Shown here piece by piece: positions 5,343-5,661 of a DNA stretch of 5,661 nt. A program made the translations under genes and the position numbers. How positions within the stretch are numbered: position 1 is the stretch's first letter; the number at the start of each line of letters is the position of its first letter. A model generated the notes under the pieces. The model searched no databases and was not told where the DNA came from. It saw only the letters and a program-made list of their open reading frames with translations. Source of the stretch: an uncultured Pseudomonadota bacterium (lineage in GTDB: Bacteria; Pseudomonadota; Gammaproteobacteria; Burkholderiales; SCOH01); NCBI GenBank assembly GCA_937863215.1, contig CALMFQ010000353.1, forward strand, positions 1 through 5,661, written 5' to 3'.

Positions 5343-5661
5343 CTAAATCCGTAGCGGTGCCTCCTGCAGCGCCGCTTGCTGTTCGCGCAGGGCCAGTATC
5401 TGATCCTGCCAGTAGCGCTGGCTATTGAACCAGGGGAAGTTGGCGGGGAAGGCCGGATCGTCCCAGCGGCGCGCCAGCCAGGCCGAATAATGCAGCATGC
5501 GCAGGGTGCGCAGCGGTTCGATCAGCCACAATTCGCGCTCATCGAAATCGGCAAATTCGCTGTAGCCATCAAGCAAATAACCCAACTGGGTCTGCTGCTC
5601 AAGCCGTTCGCCCGAGAGCAGCATCCACAAATCCTGAATCGCGGGCCCCATGCGGCTGTCG
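5343..5661 (-). CDS. srkA: SrkA (YihE/RdoA) stress-response Ser/Thr kinase, C-terminal part
   Basis: The last 105 residues of a protein whose start lies beyond the right edge; the stop is TAG at 5345-5343. The visible part begins DSRMGPAIQDLWMLLSGE, matching the segment just after the metal-binding aspartate of E. coli SrkA (DDARxGPAxQDLWMLL). It continues with GYSEFADFDERELWLIEPLR, then LRMLHYSAWLARRWDDPAFP, NFPWFNSQRYWQDQ and a final LQEAPLRI, all in the order and spacing of YihE. SrkA has an aminoglycoside-phosphotransferase/choline-kinase fold and protects cells in stress, described in E. coli as counteracting MazF-linked death and responding through the Cpx system. The catalytic loop itself lies outside the window and cannot be checked. 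Recognition is from remembered sequence and is strong. It probably precedes the reductase gene in the same transcript. Confidence 0.92.
   Translation of the reverse strand, partial: DSRMGPAIQDLWMLLSGERLEQQTQLGYLLDGYSEFADFDERELWLIEPLRTLRMLHYSAWLARRWDDPAFPANFPWFNSQRYWQDQILALREQQAALQEAPLRI

Overview
The window is ordinary, dense bacterial chromosome: high GC by eye, codons ending mostly in G or C, and six protein genes with gaps of at most about 190 bases. Protein similarities, recalled from knowledge of the families and not searched, point to a Gram-negative proteobacterium. A betaproteobacterium of the Neisseriales/Chromobacteriaceae kind is my best guess, from the combination of a DUF945 (YdgA-like) protein, a DesA-type desaturase, a two-domain FabG and SrkA. 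There are no mobile elements, CRISPR arrays, tRNA or rRNA genes, phage genes or obvious defence genes.

Layout. Bases 1-754 (minus) are the N-terminal 251 codons of a DUF945 protein that runs off the left edge. It is divergent from an MscS-family channel gene (869-2158, plus), with a 114-base gap between them. A 191-base gap follows, holding an operator-like inverted repeat over the mscS stop codon, a possible promoter and two hairpins, the second a good intrinsic terminator. Next comes a membrane fatty-acid desaturase (2350-3543, plus) with a long helical C-terminal tail. A 16-base perfect palindrome covers its stop codon, and a strong intrinsic terminator sits directly before the ribosome binding site of a small Rid-family (YjgF/YER057c/UK114) gene (3615-3977, plus). 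That gene meets a convergent two-domain 3-oxoacyl reductase gene (3974-5275, minus) so tightly that both stop codons lie in one CTAG. Upstream of the reductase on the same strand is the 3' end of srkA (5343-5661, minus), the YihE-type stress-response kinase, cut by the right edge.

How the genes relate. Channel, desaturase and reductase all touch the membrane or its fatty acids: the channel opens under membrane tension, the desaturase sets acyl-chain unsaturation, and the reductase acts on 3-oxoacyl thioesters. SrkA and the Rid protein are stress or damage-limiting functions. This is a loose theme, not a demonstrated pathway, and strand changes and terminators divide the window into at least four transcription units.

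I do not see a clear new biological system. The points most worth a second look are the regulatory DNA before the desaturase and before the Rid gene, the tail of the desaturase, and the decayed second SDR copy in the reductase.
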